Both the position numbers and the translations under genes were made by a program. This document shows positions 22,396 to 34,454 of a stretch of 64,000 nt of DNA, piece by piece. The number at the start of each line of letters is the position of its first letter. Position 1 is the stretch's first letter. Origin of the DNA: Viola odorata (Eukaryota; Streptophyta; Magnoliopsida; Malpighiales; Violaceae); assembly GCA_963691705.1 (NCBI GenBank), contig OY829541.1, forward strand, positions 65,319,189-65,383,188, in the 5' to 3' direction. The notes under the pieces are model-generated. The model searched no databases and was not told where the DNA came from. It saw nothing but the letters and a program-made list of their open reading frames with translations.

Positions 22396-24768
22396 TTACT
22401 CACGTTTGATTCCCAACAACTTTACAGCCAGCTCCCAGGTGACTATTGCAGCTGCATTGGCAGGAAACGCTCTCACTATTGTAGGACCCAAACCTGCGTA
22501 GCATCCTTTAAGCCCTGTGCTCCTGTATATCTAACAGAAAAGGAAAAATAAGAGCCCCCTTATTTTCCCCAGTTGAAGTAGAGATTTGAGGTTTATCGCT
22601 TATTCAAAGTTTCTGAATTCACTAATTGGAGAGTATCAGGACAACTTACTGTGTTTAGCACTTGAAATGGATTCCTCGTGGAGCTTTTATCTGGAGCAGT
22701 CTGGATAATAGTTTTCGCCACATCCAGTGGCAAAACAGTAGACCAGAACTGAAAAAATGAAAACAAATGAGAGTAGAAAAGTTATTCAAACACATTAAAC
22801 ATTTCAAGTATGATATAGTCCAAAAAATTGCCAGGTTGACAGAATGCTTACAGCTACACCACCTAGGCCACCACTCATAATTCCAATTCCCATGTCAGTC
22901 AAGTGGCTGTGCTCAGACAAAGTGGGTTTCAATTGCGAATGCATGTAGTAACGTACATACTCATAAACACTAAAGAACACTGCATTCCCAAAAGACTCTC
23001 TTAATAATGTTGTAAGACCTCCACGAAAAATGCCTGTAACCTGAAAGGTCTTCCATCAGCGAAGATAACATTGCAAATTAAGTTGACAGTAGGCAGAGGA
23101 TTTTCTCACCCCTTCGCTTTTCACTGTCTTGACAGCACAATCAAGAGGACTATTGTATCTACTAAAGTTTGGAACTAGGGAGTCAGTGCCTTGAACTTGC
23201 ATCCTACACTGAAGAAACTCGGTATCACATGAAAGCCATACAAAACAAAAACAGTGAGAGAGAGAGAGAATACAGTAGCACATGTATGCAACAAATAACT
23301 TACTTTTACAAGCTCTGATGGGCATAATATAAAACTGATAACAGCTCCCCCATAAGCTGCAGAAGGAATTATTACTTGGGGCTGGGGCACATCATTTTGC
23401 ACTCCGCCCTTCATTTGCTGGGAACAAAAAGTAATATTAAGTTATACAGACTCAACACGACTCTAAAAGACATAACTGCTATATGTTAAGGCAACTGATT
23501 TGCAGCTATCTTTAGTGAAAGTAGTTCTAATCAATGAGAAACAACTTACAGACCTGCAATGAATTCTTTGTCCGGGAGTAAATGCCAAAGAGAAGAGAAC
23601 TCTCAAAAGCCATCCCGAAAAATGATGACGTTGCACCTCTATAAAGTCCTTTAACCTGTGGAAGGCAAGAATATCATACAGCTACCGTCGGAGCATAAAA
23701 TGGACAAGAACGTTCTAAAGTCTAAAGATCCTGCCCCTCTTCCATAAAATGGAGACATGGATAGCCAACCACCCGCATGTAAATGCTGCTTATGGTCTAG
23801 AAGTGGCACACAAGATACTTGGCAGACACATACAACACCTAACTCAAGCCCAGGAATCAAAATGACTGAAGCTGAAAGTGCTAGAGTATGAAGATCAAAC
23901 TTATTGCATTTCTGATAGGTCCCTGCAAGGATGGCCTTGAATTTCAAACAAGATATTCCATATTGAGACAAATAATAGATCTTGCCCAAAACCAATGGCT
24001 TGTGAGTGAGGTATTTATCTTAGTATTCCATCACTCAGTAGAGTAATTACATTATACACAGATCCCAAAATCATTGAATTCTACATAATAAATTTAAGCT
24101 ACCAAACAGGAACTGGCGTATTGGAAAAAGATACAGCCCAAGCAAAAGGTGACAAACTCTTCAAATAAGTAAGAACAGGCTGAACAGCACAGTCTATGCA
24201 TACTCAAACTGTTATTCATCCTTGAAACAGCATGACAGTTAAGTAAACTCCCATTTGATGAAGTTGGACACAAGAAAGAACACAATTGTGCTGATTGGGG
24301 GATGGCAAGGAAATGCTATAAGAAAGAAGAGCCCATACCCCTTCCGTCTGTAGTATCCTGGACGTGCAATGCAAACTATTCCTGTACTTAATCCCATGTG
24401 CTTCTGCGTTGTGTTTCTGCAGTTTCACCTAATGAAAAAATTGAGCAAAAAGAGGGGAAAATCAAAATACAGACGAATAAAAGGAAATCCAGCTGTATGT
24501 GCATACCCAAAATAGAGCAAAAACACATACTTCACCTATGATACTGAAGTATTTCTCAATTAAAAGCTGTGCGAATCTAAAGCTTGAAGTTCATAACTTT
24601 GACACAGCATAATAATCATTAGACAAACAGCAATTTTAGTGAGAAAAACTGAAAAATGAGAAATGGCTTTAGCACCTTTACAGTGTCGAAAGGATGACCG
24701 ACGACAACGGTGGCTACTCCCGCGAGTAAACCGGCTACGTAGTCCTTGTAAGCCAAACCCTCTCCCAT
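22396..24768 (-). CDS. BAC1: Mitochondrial basic amino-acid (arginine/ornithine) carrier BAC1
   Basis: Eight exons (24768-24676, 24428-24339, 23655-23554, 23417-23304, 23208-23110, 23040-22852, 22748-22650, 22530-22396) give 306 aa, normal for the SLC25 carriers. The three signature repeats are present: PFDTVKVKLQ, PSELVKCRMQ and PLDVAKTIIQ. Conserved stretches such as GLYRGATSSFFGMAFESSLL, QGTDSLVPNF, NSPLDCAV and GLGPTIVRAFPANAA match plant BAC1 closely. It exchanges arginine, ornithine, lysine and histidine across the inner mitochondrial membrane and feeds arginase and urease metabolism during seedling nitrogen mobilisation. The start MGEGLAYKDYVAG is the conserved carrier start. Its neighbour in Arabidopsis is also SPL3. 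Confidence 0.93.
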
Positions 24769-24910
24769 TATTTCTTTTTCTCCCCTCAAAACCCCTAAAC
24801 CCCTGGATTGGTGTAAGATAACAGAAAGTGGCTAATTGGTTGTTGGGTTGATGTCATATAAACCCCAAAACGCGCAAGAGAGAGAAAAAGGTTAACGCTG
24901 TTGAGCTGGC

Positions 24911-25192
24911 CTACTCAGCAGCAACTGATGACTTCAGTACTTCACTAATAAAATTCAGAAACGGCTGCTCATCTCTAACAAAAGGTATTTTAATTGGTGG
25001 GTATCTCGAGGAATTTCTTAAGAGTTTTGAAATGGCAGGTGGGCTGGGGTAGATGAGTGCGGTGAATTGTTTTTCAAGTTGCAAAAACATGAACACGAAT
25101 TGGATTTTGGATCGTGTTTGAATCGTGGCGGTGACGACGATCGACGAAGGAGCGGTTGAACGGCAATTGAGTCGCCTTTTACTTAAAATCAC
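24911..25192 (-). CDS. Small hypothetical ORF between BAC1 and DEG15
   Basis: A 93-codon frame (MILSKRRLNC..., or from an internal Met MFLQLEKQF for 58 aa) ends in TAG at 24911-24913. The C-terminal half (ALIYPSPPAISKLL, RYPPIKIPFVRDEQPFLNFI) has codon use and composition like true protein, without AT-rich junk runs. I do not recognise a family. It could be a short gene, a fragment of a lost gene, or part of the 5' leader of BAC1 (divergent spacing is only 143 bp). Low confidence. Confidence 0.3.
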   Translation of the reverse strand: MILSKRRLNCRSTAPSSIVVTATIQTRSKIQFVFMFLQLEKQFTALIYPSPPAISKLLRNSSRYPPIKIPFVRDEQPFLNFISEVLKSSVAAE

Positions 25193-25705
25193 TGACCAGC
25201 TTGCATTTGCAAAAACTGTAATCGAGTAAGCTTAATCAATTAAAATAGTTCTTTAGAAAATTGAAATGTTTTTAAAATTAGCATGAAAAGATAAATTATA
25301 TTTTTGAAGTATTAAATTTATTAGTGAACCGACTTGATGCAAACAATATAAATTTTATAGAATAACAGCAACATAACTTTGATACCTTTTTATATTAAGA
25401 TTTAAAGTCTAAACAGGCAATAAGTTAAGATCACAGAGGACCAATTCTGAAATGTTAACATGAGATGGTTTCAGACAACAATAAGGAATTACAATGTCAG
25501 TTCCACCCTAACTGCAAACACTCTCATTGCACAAAAATTATACTGAACGCCACTGGATGCTTCCGTTGCCAATCCATTTTCCACCCTGTCCAGGACGGGC
25601 ACACATGCTGATTCCAATCACGGCATCAAGTTTTGTAAGCCTCTGATTCTACTTGTCAGTTGTTGCGCTCATATCCTCTTTCATTTCGCACAAAATGTCT
25701 TGTGA

Positions 25706-28700
25706 TCATAACTTACTAGGAAGATTCTCATTTGAATTGTTTCCTGCCTTGCTGAATTGAGCTGACCTCAAAATCTTCTCTCTTTCAGCTATGAATTTTG
25801 CAAATTTCGAACCTTTCCCTTGCTTGCTGTTATCTTCCAGTAGTGACTTAGGAAGATTAGAAAAGGGAGGGACTGGCTTGGGGGATAGTGGTGGAACCAA
25901 CGCCCACACCGAAGATAGGTGTTCATTAGGCCGATCAAGATTTTGAATAAGTGAAATATCCTGCATGCCTGTTACAGGAAACAACAATTTGTAAATGATC
26001 AACAAAAGCCTACTGCTGTTACTTATAATGATGAATTTCAGCACCTAAGTTGTGTTAACAACAAGCTCATGATTTTACTGTCGATCTGTTTTGAACTACC
26101 TCTAGCAAACTCAAAGATCGGTGCCAAAACTGCACATGGAATGCTGAAGTTCAGATGTGGTATAACAGTTCCTCCCCCATGCCTTGCATTGCTGTATCAA
26201 GAATATACACATTAAACACAAAATTCAATCTGCAAGCACTGAGAAAATCAATAAAACAAGAAGGAAGCCTCAAGAATCTAGAGCTCACATGTACTGAAGG
26301 CAAATAGCATTTTCTTCATGAAACAATGGCAGAAGCAATATATACTCAGAGAAGTTTACGAAATGCAAGTATCTTAGTTACATATTTGCTATCATATTGT
26401 TTAATGTTAAACACCCCATCATAAGAAATCTGGAAGTGAGCAAACATCACATGAAGGATGGAATCCTACATAATACAACAAACCTTATCTACAGTTCAAT
26501 TCCAGAAACCCAATAAAAACATCAAAAAGGCAATCATACCTGGTAACAAGTCCAATCATACGACCGTCTGAATTAACCACAGCACCACCACTACCACCTG
26601 GGTGCACAGCAGCTGTTGTCTCAAGCATTGCAGGAATATGTGAAAACACTTCTGATGAAGATTCATGATATGATGGTACTTTAGCCTTGACTACTTTTGC
26701 CAGCACTCCAGAGCAAACAGAGGGGGAGAATCCTGCAACAATTCCAGGCATTAAGAGGCTCAAGGATCTGAATGCGATGGCACTAGAAGGACAACCAGAC
26801 AATCTAAGCAGATGAATAAACAAGACCCTTACCGCATCTAGGTCCAAATAGTGCATGTCCGATAACATATGTTTTTGACCCTATGGACGGGTAAGAGAAA
26901 TCCACATTGATAGGACAAAGCTCATTTGGAACATTCTTAAGCTGAAGAAGGGCAACATCCAAAGGCCCCTTACAAACATGAACTACTTCAGCATCACACC
27001 AAATCCATGGGTTGACATGATCCAAGCGAACCAGTATTTTTTTATGGCCTTTGTGAGACAAATTCAACTCATATCCCTCTCTCTCATCAACCACAGATGA
27101 ATCCACAATCTTCGGTGTTCCAGGGAGCATCCTCAGATTCTTATCGGTGCAATATCCACTGAATGCAGATTCTTCAGGCTCAACAAAAAGTACGTTTGAT
27201 TTGGTTCCGTTTCTCTGACCATTTACAGCTGTTTTCCCAAATCTCCATGGTTCTAATAGGTGAGCGTTTGTGAGAATCAGACCTTGATCATTGAGCAGAA
27301 CCCCAGATGCCCATACACTTTCATCAATGGTAATAAGACAAACAGAAGCCATTGCCTTCTCCACTTGTTCTGGTGAAGAGCAATTAGAATGAGGACACCC
27401 ATACTGAGGTCCATCTGACTCATGGATGCGAGTATTCCCTACAGCATTTAATTTTTCCTTATTAATATGGGTCCTTTTATCTGCATTTTGGGGCTCCTTC
27501 AGCAGCAAGTCACTGCAAGCAGTTGCAATGGCTTCCCACGGAATCACCAGCTGTTATCCAAGACTAGAGTTTTGTGTGACCCATTATTAACAGATAGTTT
27601 TAACAATTCAAAATAGGGTGTCTCCAAATTACCTGAATTTCAGCACCACTACTCTTTTGCCTACATGGTCTAACCAAGATACCAATGAAGCACGCATGCT
27701 CGCTAAAAACTGGACTACCTTCCATGCCTGGCAATTTTGTGCAATAATGGAATCTGAATATCAATAACACCAATAAATCACATATAATACAGGAAATGCT
27801 CACACCTGGAAGACAGCGAATGTCAGCCATCAGCAGTGATATGTTTGGTGACTTAGGTGGATAGCAATTCGCGATGGATCCCACTGACATGCTGGATCAA
27901 GTTAAAAAAGGATTAACAAATAACTTTACGATTATGACAGGTAACAATATGTGAAGGGACATTTCTTTCGACTGACCAGCAGTTAGGTTCAGGAGTTAAA
28001 AGCCATAGAACATAGTCCACCTTTCAATGTTCTAATAATAACAACCAACAGTTAATACAATTATATCAAGCAAACCAGTTGTCGATGACTTAATGCCATA
28101 ATTAAGTGATCTATCTAACCATCAACAGTAGCTCAGAGTCTTCACAAAGGTATTTCACTTACAGGGTGGAATCAACAAGAATTTGTTTGCATCAAGAATC
28201 CAGATGAAATACATACACTGGAACATAACAGGAAAGAAGAAATATACCTGTTAAAAAAGTGCAGAGGTGAGAGCACACCAAAAGGAGAACCTACTGCTAA
28301 AAGAAGTTCGCCCCTTCTACTTGACAGTGATATGGAAATATTTACTGCATCCTAAATGAAGCAATAGAAACACCTAAATTGTTAAACTTGAGCATGCAAA
28401 GGAACTATAACTACTTGAAATGTTTATTGATAACAAGGGCATGAAGAAAGAGACATGCAAGAGCTGAAAAAAATATACCTTACCTTCAAACGTACGAAAA
28501 CTCCAAGTATAGCAATTCTAGTAGTCGACTTGCTTATAAGACTTGAATTGCCAGGCTTCCCCATCTCTACATGTCTCTGGCTCACCATGGAATTTGTGTT
28601 ACCATGCTCAGTCTGAAAAGATCACCCCAGTATTCCTTACCCTACATTTCAATTTATGCTTGGAAGAACAATCAATGAAAGCAGCCTTCGGAAAGCTTGC

Positions 28701-30454
28701 CCTCACTAACCTGTGTCTTTATGACATCCATAAATTGCTGAGGACCATTTTCATTTGCAGCCAGAGACCAACCAACCTCCCATCCATGGTCAAGTGAGCC
28801 TGAAGAAGCTTCAAAAAGTGATTGAAGAGCCAGAGTAGACACAGGAACATCAACCTCCATGGGAATAGATGCATCAGAAACATAAATAATCACGGTTAAT
28901 CCATGAAGGTAGTAAAGATCAAGACATCCAGATATACCATCATAAAGTACCAATAAGAGTTGTCATTAACTAACAAGAAGACCTAGATGATATTGGGTAA
29001 CAGTTCATGGTATCTCTTTGATTGATCTCCAGCAGCAATCTCAAAGAGTCTCTTAAGAGTTGTCCTAGGCTAACTCTAGTGACCAAATCTTGTTTTGGCA
29101 CATAACAGTACAAACCTCAGTTGGGAGCTTGAAATAGTTCTTACATTCTAAAGCTCAATATTATATATGTTCTCTATATTTTAAGGGATATAAGCATTTC
29201 TACATTATCCAGCATCTCTCAAAATTGTTGGTTCAGTAGTCTAAAAGTCTTACTTTGACTCTCTTATTAACAATGGGCTTTTAATCTAATTCCCAATCCC
29301 AACTCCTTTTCGTCATGTTTACAAGTTTCTCTCAAAGTCCAAGTAGTGTTTGCTAGAAGTCTAACCATGTATTGGCTTTCAATTATGCCTGCAATTGATG
29401 ATGCTACGAGACCACTAATATGCATAGTTATGATACTATGGTTTTCTATTCCTCCTATTGTTCTTCATTGAATCTTCTCTGCCAAAGTAATCAAAATCAC
29501 TGTTCATATTCCTCACACAGTATCATAAAACCATTTCAATTCTTTAATCTATGGGTCCACAACACTTTAGATTAGTTATATTTTCTTTGAAGAAACTGAT
29601 TGCATGGCTGGTGATTCAAAAGCCTACCAATCTTAGAACTTGTGCAGCATACCAAGGAGAGGCTCCTTCATCTAACCTCCCTTCATTATCTTTCTCCAAT
29701 CCCAACTTTCCCTGAAAAACACAACACGCACCTAATATAACCCAAATAGCCAATCCAAGAAAAACAATTTGCCTACTATCAATCATTAATCATTTCAACT
29801 ATGTAAACAACTTCATCCTGCTATATCGTACCTCTAGCATAATATCAACCTGAGCACCAGGAATTAACTCAGGCCTGCCCTGTAACCAAACAACATCAAG
29901 CAACTCTATAAGTATACCATTCGAATAACAACTTGAGCAATCCCTATAAAGCAAGTTATATTGGTAAAATTACCTGAGAAATGGCCTCTCTATGTTGCGG
30001 AGACAAAAAGGGCTCAATGACAGAAGCAACAGTCACAACCAGCACCAAACCCAGATGGTTGACGCCGAGAATTCGATGAGCAGCGTCAATATGGTAAAGG
30101 GTGTCAGGTAGTAGCATCCCAGAACATGAAAGTGTTGTTTTGCCCGAACTATAAATACCCAAAGACGCAATTTTTTTCAAAACTCAATAAAAGTTAACCA
30201 AAGAAATCAAAATCACATAAAGGTTGAAACTTTGAACACAAGGAACACGCACTTGTATTGGTGAAAAGCATGCTGGCGCATCTTCAATCCTTTCGGGTCC
30301 TATCAAGAAAACCCAATGAAATGTTAGCGACTTAGCACACAAATATATACATGTAATCTTCGGTGTTATTGGGGAAGAGGGAGCTTACAGGGCCGCAAAC
30401 TCGGACCATGACAGAAAAGTTGCGGGCAAAATCGACGAGTTCTGGCAAACCCAT
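25706..30454 (-). CDS. DEG15: Glyoxysomal/peroxisomal processing protease DEG15
   Basis: Fourteen exons (30454-30389, 30299-30253, 30148-29974, 29879-29832, 29711-29628, 28854-28711, 28612-28484, 28351-28248, 27891-27806, 27727-27633, 27550-26833, 26732-26540, 26191-26100, 25968-25706) give 747 aa; Arabidopsis DEG15 is about 709. The trypsin-like triad is intact: His about 423 ([13 protein letters not shown]), Asp about 524 (LDVALLQL), Ser about 613 ([13 protein letters not shown]). The C-terminus is SKL, a perfect type 1 peroxisomal signal. An N-terminal half shared only with DEG15 relatives includes [23 protein letters not shown] and [20 protein letters not shown]15 cleaves PTS2 presequences from imported enzymes such as thiolase and malate dehydrogenase. 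It follows BAC1 on the same strand, and DEG15 adjoins LEC2 and DYL1 in Arabidopsis. Confidence 0.95.
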
Positions 30455-31560
30455 GGAGGGAAGCGAAAGGGAAAAAACAAGAAATTTGATAATTTTGAGA
30501 CTACGCTTCTGGTTTTGGATTGAATTGAGATAATTTCTTCATGTTTAATTTGTGTGTGACTTTTTCGGGTTGCAAGTGATAAGAGAGAAAACTGACATCA
30601 TTTTATTTTTCAATCTTCGAGGTGACGCAGATTGGAGAACGACATCGTATAAAGGATGAACATGCCCCTCCACAGCCTCCCGCAATTTACTGTTTCCCCG
30701 TTTTTTTAATTTTTACCATATAAACATTTGCAACTTAGGAAACTTAAACTTGAAAGAATGAAAATTATTATATTAGTTACAATGATGTTAGATATACTAT
30801 TTTTTTGAAGGATGATAATTTCCTAATTCCCCCACCTCGTTTTTTTTTAATAAATATAATTTGATTTTCGGTCATTATATTTTGAGTACAAACTACTCCA
30901 AATTTGCATTGGGTAAGACCCTGATCTCCCTTTTAAGTTTTAACTAAAGCTGTTAATTTTGTGCCAATGAACATTTCAGTTTTGCTATTGTTACAGGATG
31001 CATCCATTCTAATCAAAATATGGGTTTTTGTTGGCATCTTGAATTTTTATTTTATATATTTACATATACAATTACATACAAATTTATAAGCATTCAACAC
31101 ACTAACAATATTTTTTTAGTATAAAGATGGGATGTACCATCCATACTGACTGATATTTGACCAATATGACCGCTATGGACTGAGATAGACACTGAGATTG
31201 TATAATATATTTTTATCTCAAATTTAAGATCTTGTTACAATATGTGGCGTGGGCCGGGCCGAAGGCTTAAAATCTGAGAACCCAAACTCGACCCTTTTAT
31301 ATTGATAGGCCAGTCCGGGTCAGGCCGGACATGTAATTTGACAACCCTAACTCATTCATTTAGAATAGGCCTAAAGGAATTTATTCCCCAGAATATAACG
31401 ATCTCTTCTGACATGAAATCAGGATCAGAACAGTAAGAACCAATAACAGAATAATAATCAGGAAAGAAAAGCTCTCAATTTTGATTGTGGTTTTGGGATG
31501 TGTTTTGGTTTGAGTGAATTGGTTGTATTTATAGGAAGGGAGAGATTTATGGTCATTGAA
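30455..31560. other. DEG15 promoter and decayed intergenic DNA
   Basis: The left end holds the DEG15 5' UTR and promoter. From about 30700 the sequence is AT-rich with a GGGCCGGGCC-type patch near 31255-31330, like the GGGC-rich patches near 16640 and 20080. No gene recognised. Confidence 0.45.
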
Positions 31561-31639
31561 AAACTAGCCGTTATTATAGACGTTGGAAAACTAGCCGCTA
31601 TTACGGCCGTTGAAAACTAACCGTTAATATGACCGTTGG
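31561..31639 (+). repeat. Three tandem copies of a 27-bp unit
   Basis: The unit ACTAGCCGTTATTATAGACG plus TTGGAAA is repeated three times with substitutions (next copies ACTAGCCGCTATTACGGCCG and ACTAACCGTTAATATGACCG). It lies just before the LINE relic. Confidence 0.75.
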
Positions 31640-31684
31640 TAATGTGGCACGAATAATCTTTATAATACCTTAATTTTACAACAT

Positions 31685-31960
31685 GGTTTGCATCCAACGA
31701 AGGTTCAAATCTTTGGTTGGCAAGCTTGTCATGATAAAGTGTGCTTGAAGGATTTTTTTTGTGTCCAGGTATGGTTGCTAAAAACGCGCCCTCATGCCCA
31801 GTTTGCGATAGAGAGTGGGAGACATGCATTAGTGCACATGCTGCTGCATTGCAGCGATGCTGCAGCAGTGTGGAGGATGGTTTCTAATTATTGAGGTACG
31901 ATCCTTGTCATGCCTCCTGATATCCAAAGTCTTCTGCTATCATGTCAAGATGTGAGTTGC
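31685..31960 (+). pseudogene. LINE relic (zf-RVT region)
   Basis: The translation KVQIFGWQACHDKVCLKDF followed by ALVHMLLHCSDAAAVWRM fits the zf-RVT segment at the end of plant non-LTR retrotransposon ORF2 (pattern K-v-x-I-F-x-W-x-a-c-h-d ... H-l-L-l-h-C-x-x-a-x-x-v-W). The Cys-rich middle is altered and no reverse transcriptase is present, so this is a short dead fragment. Confidence 0.55.
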
Positions 31961-32020
31961 CATAGAGAAATTTTAAAGGAAGGTATGACCCTTCTTTTTC
32001 TATGATATTTTAGAAGTAAT

Positions 32021-32671
32021 AGCATAAAAACCCCCTATACTATTTTTTAAAACAGAAACCTCCCCCATACTTCAAAAAGTCAAATTGACCTCCCTTGTAC
32101 TATCGGTCAGAAGCATTTGCTTGGTCTCCGTCAGTCAAACTAACAGACCGTTAGTGTTGACAGTTGACTTTGAATAAAATATTCAAAAAAATTATAAAAA
32201 AATCCAAAAAAATTGTAAAAAATTTATAAAAAATTGTAAAAAATGTAAAAATTCTATAAAAAAAATTTAAAAATTCCCAAAGAAATGTAAAAATTCAAAT
32301 TTTTTTAATAAATCCAAAAAAATTGTAAAAATTTCCAAAAAAATGTAAAAAATTCAATTTTACATTTTTTTCTGAATTTTTAGATTAATTAACTTTTTTT
32401 GATTTTTTTTCTGGATTTTTAGGTTACATAATTTTTTTATAGAATTTATACATTTTTTTGGGATTTTTCACAATTTTTTACATTTTTTTTGAATTTTTTA
32501 TAATTTTTTTGAATTTTTTAATCAAAGTCAACGGTCAAAAAGTGAAGTCTGTTAGTTTGACTGGTACAGACCAACGGAATGCTTCTGACCGATAGTACAG
32601 GGGAGGTCAATTTGACTTTTTGAAGTACAGGGGAGGTTTCTGTTTTAAAAAATTGTAGAGGGGACCATTTT
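32021..32671. mobile_element. Fold-back element with long imperfect terminal inverted repeats
   Basis: About 120-150 bp at the left (32030-32175, with AAACAGAAACCTCC, CAAAAAGTCAAATTGACCTC and TACTATCGGTCAGAAGCATT) recurs inverted at 32515-32665. The interior is made of AAAAATTGTAAAAA-type units that are themselves largely self-complementary, so nearly the whole element can fold into one hairpin. No coding frame. A Mutator-like or fold-back origin is likely; a target duplication was not resolved. Confidence 0.7.
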
Positions 32672-32847
32672 TCTCTAGTAAAATTTGAGTGGTTTTCAAT
32701 AATGTAACTTTCAATATAGTTCGAATTCATTATCTAATTTTTGCTTGAGTGTGAGTTTTGATAAAAGCTTGAAAGTCGGACTTCCCTTACTCTATGCATG
32801 AACCGATGACTTTCACCTATTTGTATTTCCTCTTGCACTAATTAATA

Positions 32848-33099
32848 CTCCCTCCGTCCTTTAATAACAGAAGTTTTAGGATAGTAAAAAAGCGTAAGAC
32901 AATGATCTTTGATCTTATTTTATTTCACATTGTTTTATTTTTACCTCTAATTTCCACTCAAATTACCACACCATCATTAAATTGGGTTGATTCAAAAAAA
33001 AAAAAATTGTCATTTGCACAAAATATATGCTTCAGAAAAGATAAAATGACAAGTACTCCAAATAGTAGAAAAGCGTCAGTTATTAAAGGACAGAGGGAG
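32848..33099. mobile_element. Stowaway-type MITE
   Basis: The termini are CTCCCTCCGTCCTTTAATAAC and its inverted partner GTTATTAAAGGACAGAGGGAG, flanked by TA on both sides (32846-32847 and 33100-33101). Length 252 bp, non-coding. TA duplication plus CTCCCTCCG ends define Tc1/mariner Stowaway MITEs. Confidence 0.9.
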
Positions 33100-34454
33100 T
33101 ATTAGCTAGGAAATCGGCTTGTGGCTCTTTTTCCGTGGGCAAAACACTCCTTGTGTTCTATTTATCAATAATATCATCAATTTATCGGAGAAAAAAAGAC
33201 CTACATGGTCACTATAGTCTAATTTACTTATATTTCATTATTTTTATCTAATTACCCCATCTTGCCCCAACTTTTATTTTTTACTTTATTTAAATTAAAA
33301 ATTCTTTAGTTATTTATTAAAAATAAAAAATTTAACATTGTAATGAAAAAACTTAAGTTCTCCTAATCAAAATACCTCCCAAATTAACGGTGAATATTTC
33401 AGTAATTGAATTAGCAAACAATCATTGTTAAATAAACAGACATTGATGTAAAATAAGTTTTTTTTATTGATAATCACTGTAAAATAAGTTACATACTAAA
33501 AATAAGGATAATGAAACACATGCTAGCTTATGGGGGGAAAAAAGTTAAAGTCTATGAATATTATTAATTAACAGAGTGGTATCACAAATCTGTTTCGAGA
33601 TTCAGTCAAATAAGAAGCGATAATTTCCATTTATTTTTAAAAAATACTCGTCAAACTAGGCGAATATTTGCTACAAATGGATTGGTATTGGACGGGTTAA
33701 GTAGGTCAAATCAAATCGTCATTCCTATTTGGCAAATAAAATTTGTTGGTTCAATTTTCTTAAGTAATTATCTGCTGATAACATTTTACCATTTCAGTAA
33801 ACAAAAAATATTATGTCAAATTGTAGAATCTATAAATTTTAGTTGTTGTATTTGATAAATGTATCCAAACTTGTTCCTTTCGTATGTGTCTAATAATTAC
33901 CTATTGATAGTAATTTATTATTTAGTGGGTTAACCCGAATATTAATTATACCATGCAATTAATATCAGTATAATTATATTTTTTAACTTTTCTACTTCCG
34001 CATATGAACCTAAGCCACCAATTTGAAAAAAAAGAAAGAAGAAGAGGCAATTTAACAAATACGTGATTCCAATTCCACCTGTATAAGGAAAATGCGTACA
34101 CATGCAAAATACGTTTACACTCTTTTTGCCTCTTTTTTTATACTGGTATAAATAAATTAACAGCACAATATTATTATTATAATAACAGCAGACGAACGGT
34201 AGAGGCGGGTGGAGGAATTGGCAGGAATTGGAATTCCATCTCCGTTTCCCTTTGGCCTTTCCTTCGGCAATAGCAAGCCGAAGCTCTGCTTAGTTCACAG
34301 ACTCTCAAGTCCCAGTTTATAAAAGTAATAAACATTAGTATACTGCCATATACTTGCATTATATATATATATATATACGCACATACACACACAGACGAGA
34401 GAGTTTGTTGAAATTAAGGAAGAAAGAAGAACACAAAAGAGAGAGAGAGAGAGA
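33100..34454. other. AT-rich intergenic DNA and RING1 5' region
   Basis: No gene recognised from 33100 to about 34190. The right end is the leader of the RING1-type gene, with an (AT)n run at about 34361-34377 and a (GA)n run ending just before the ATG. Confidence 0.5.
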
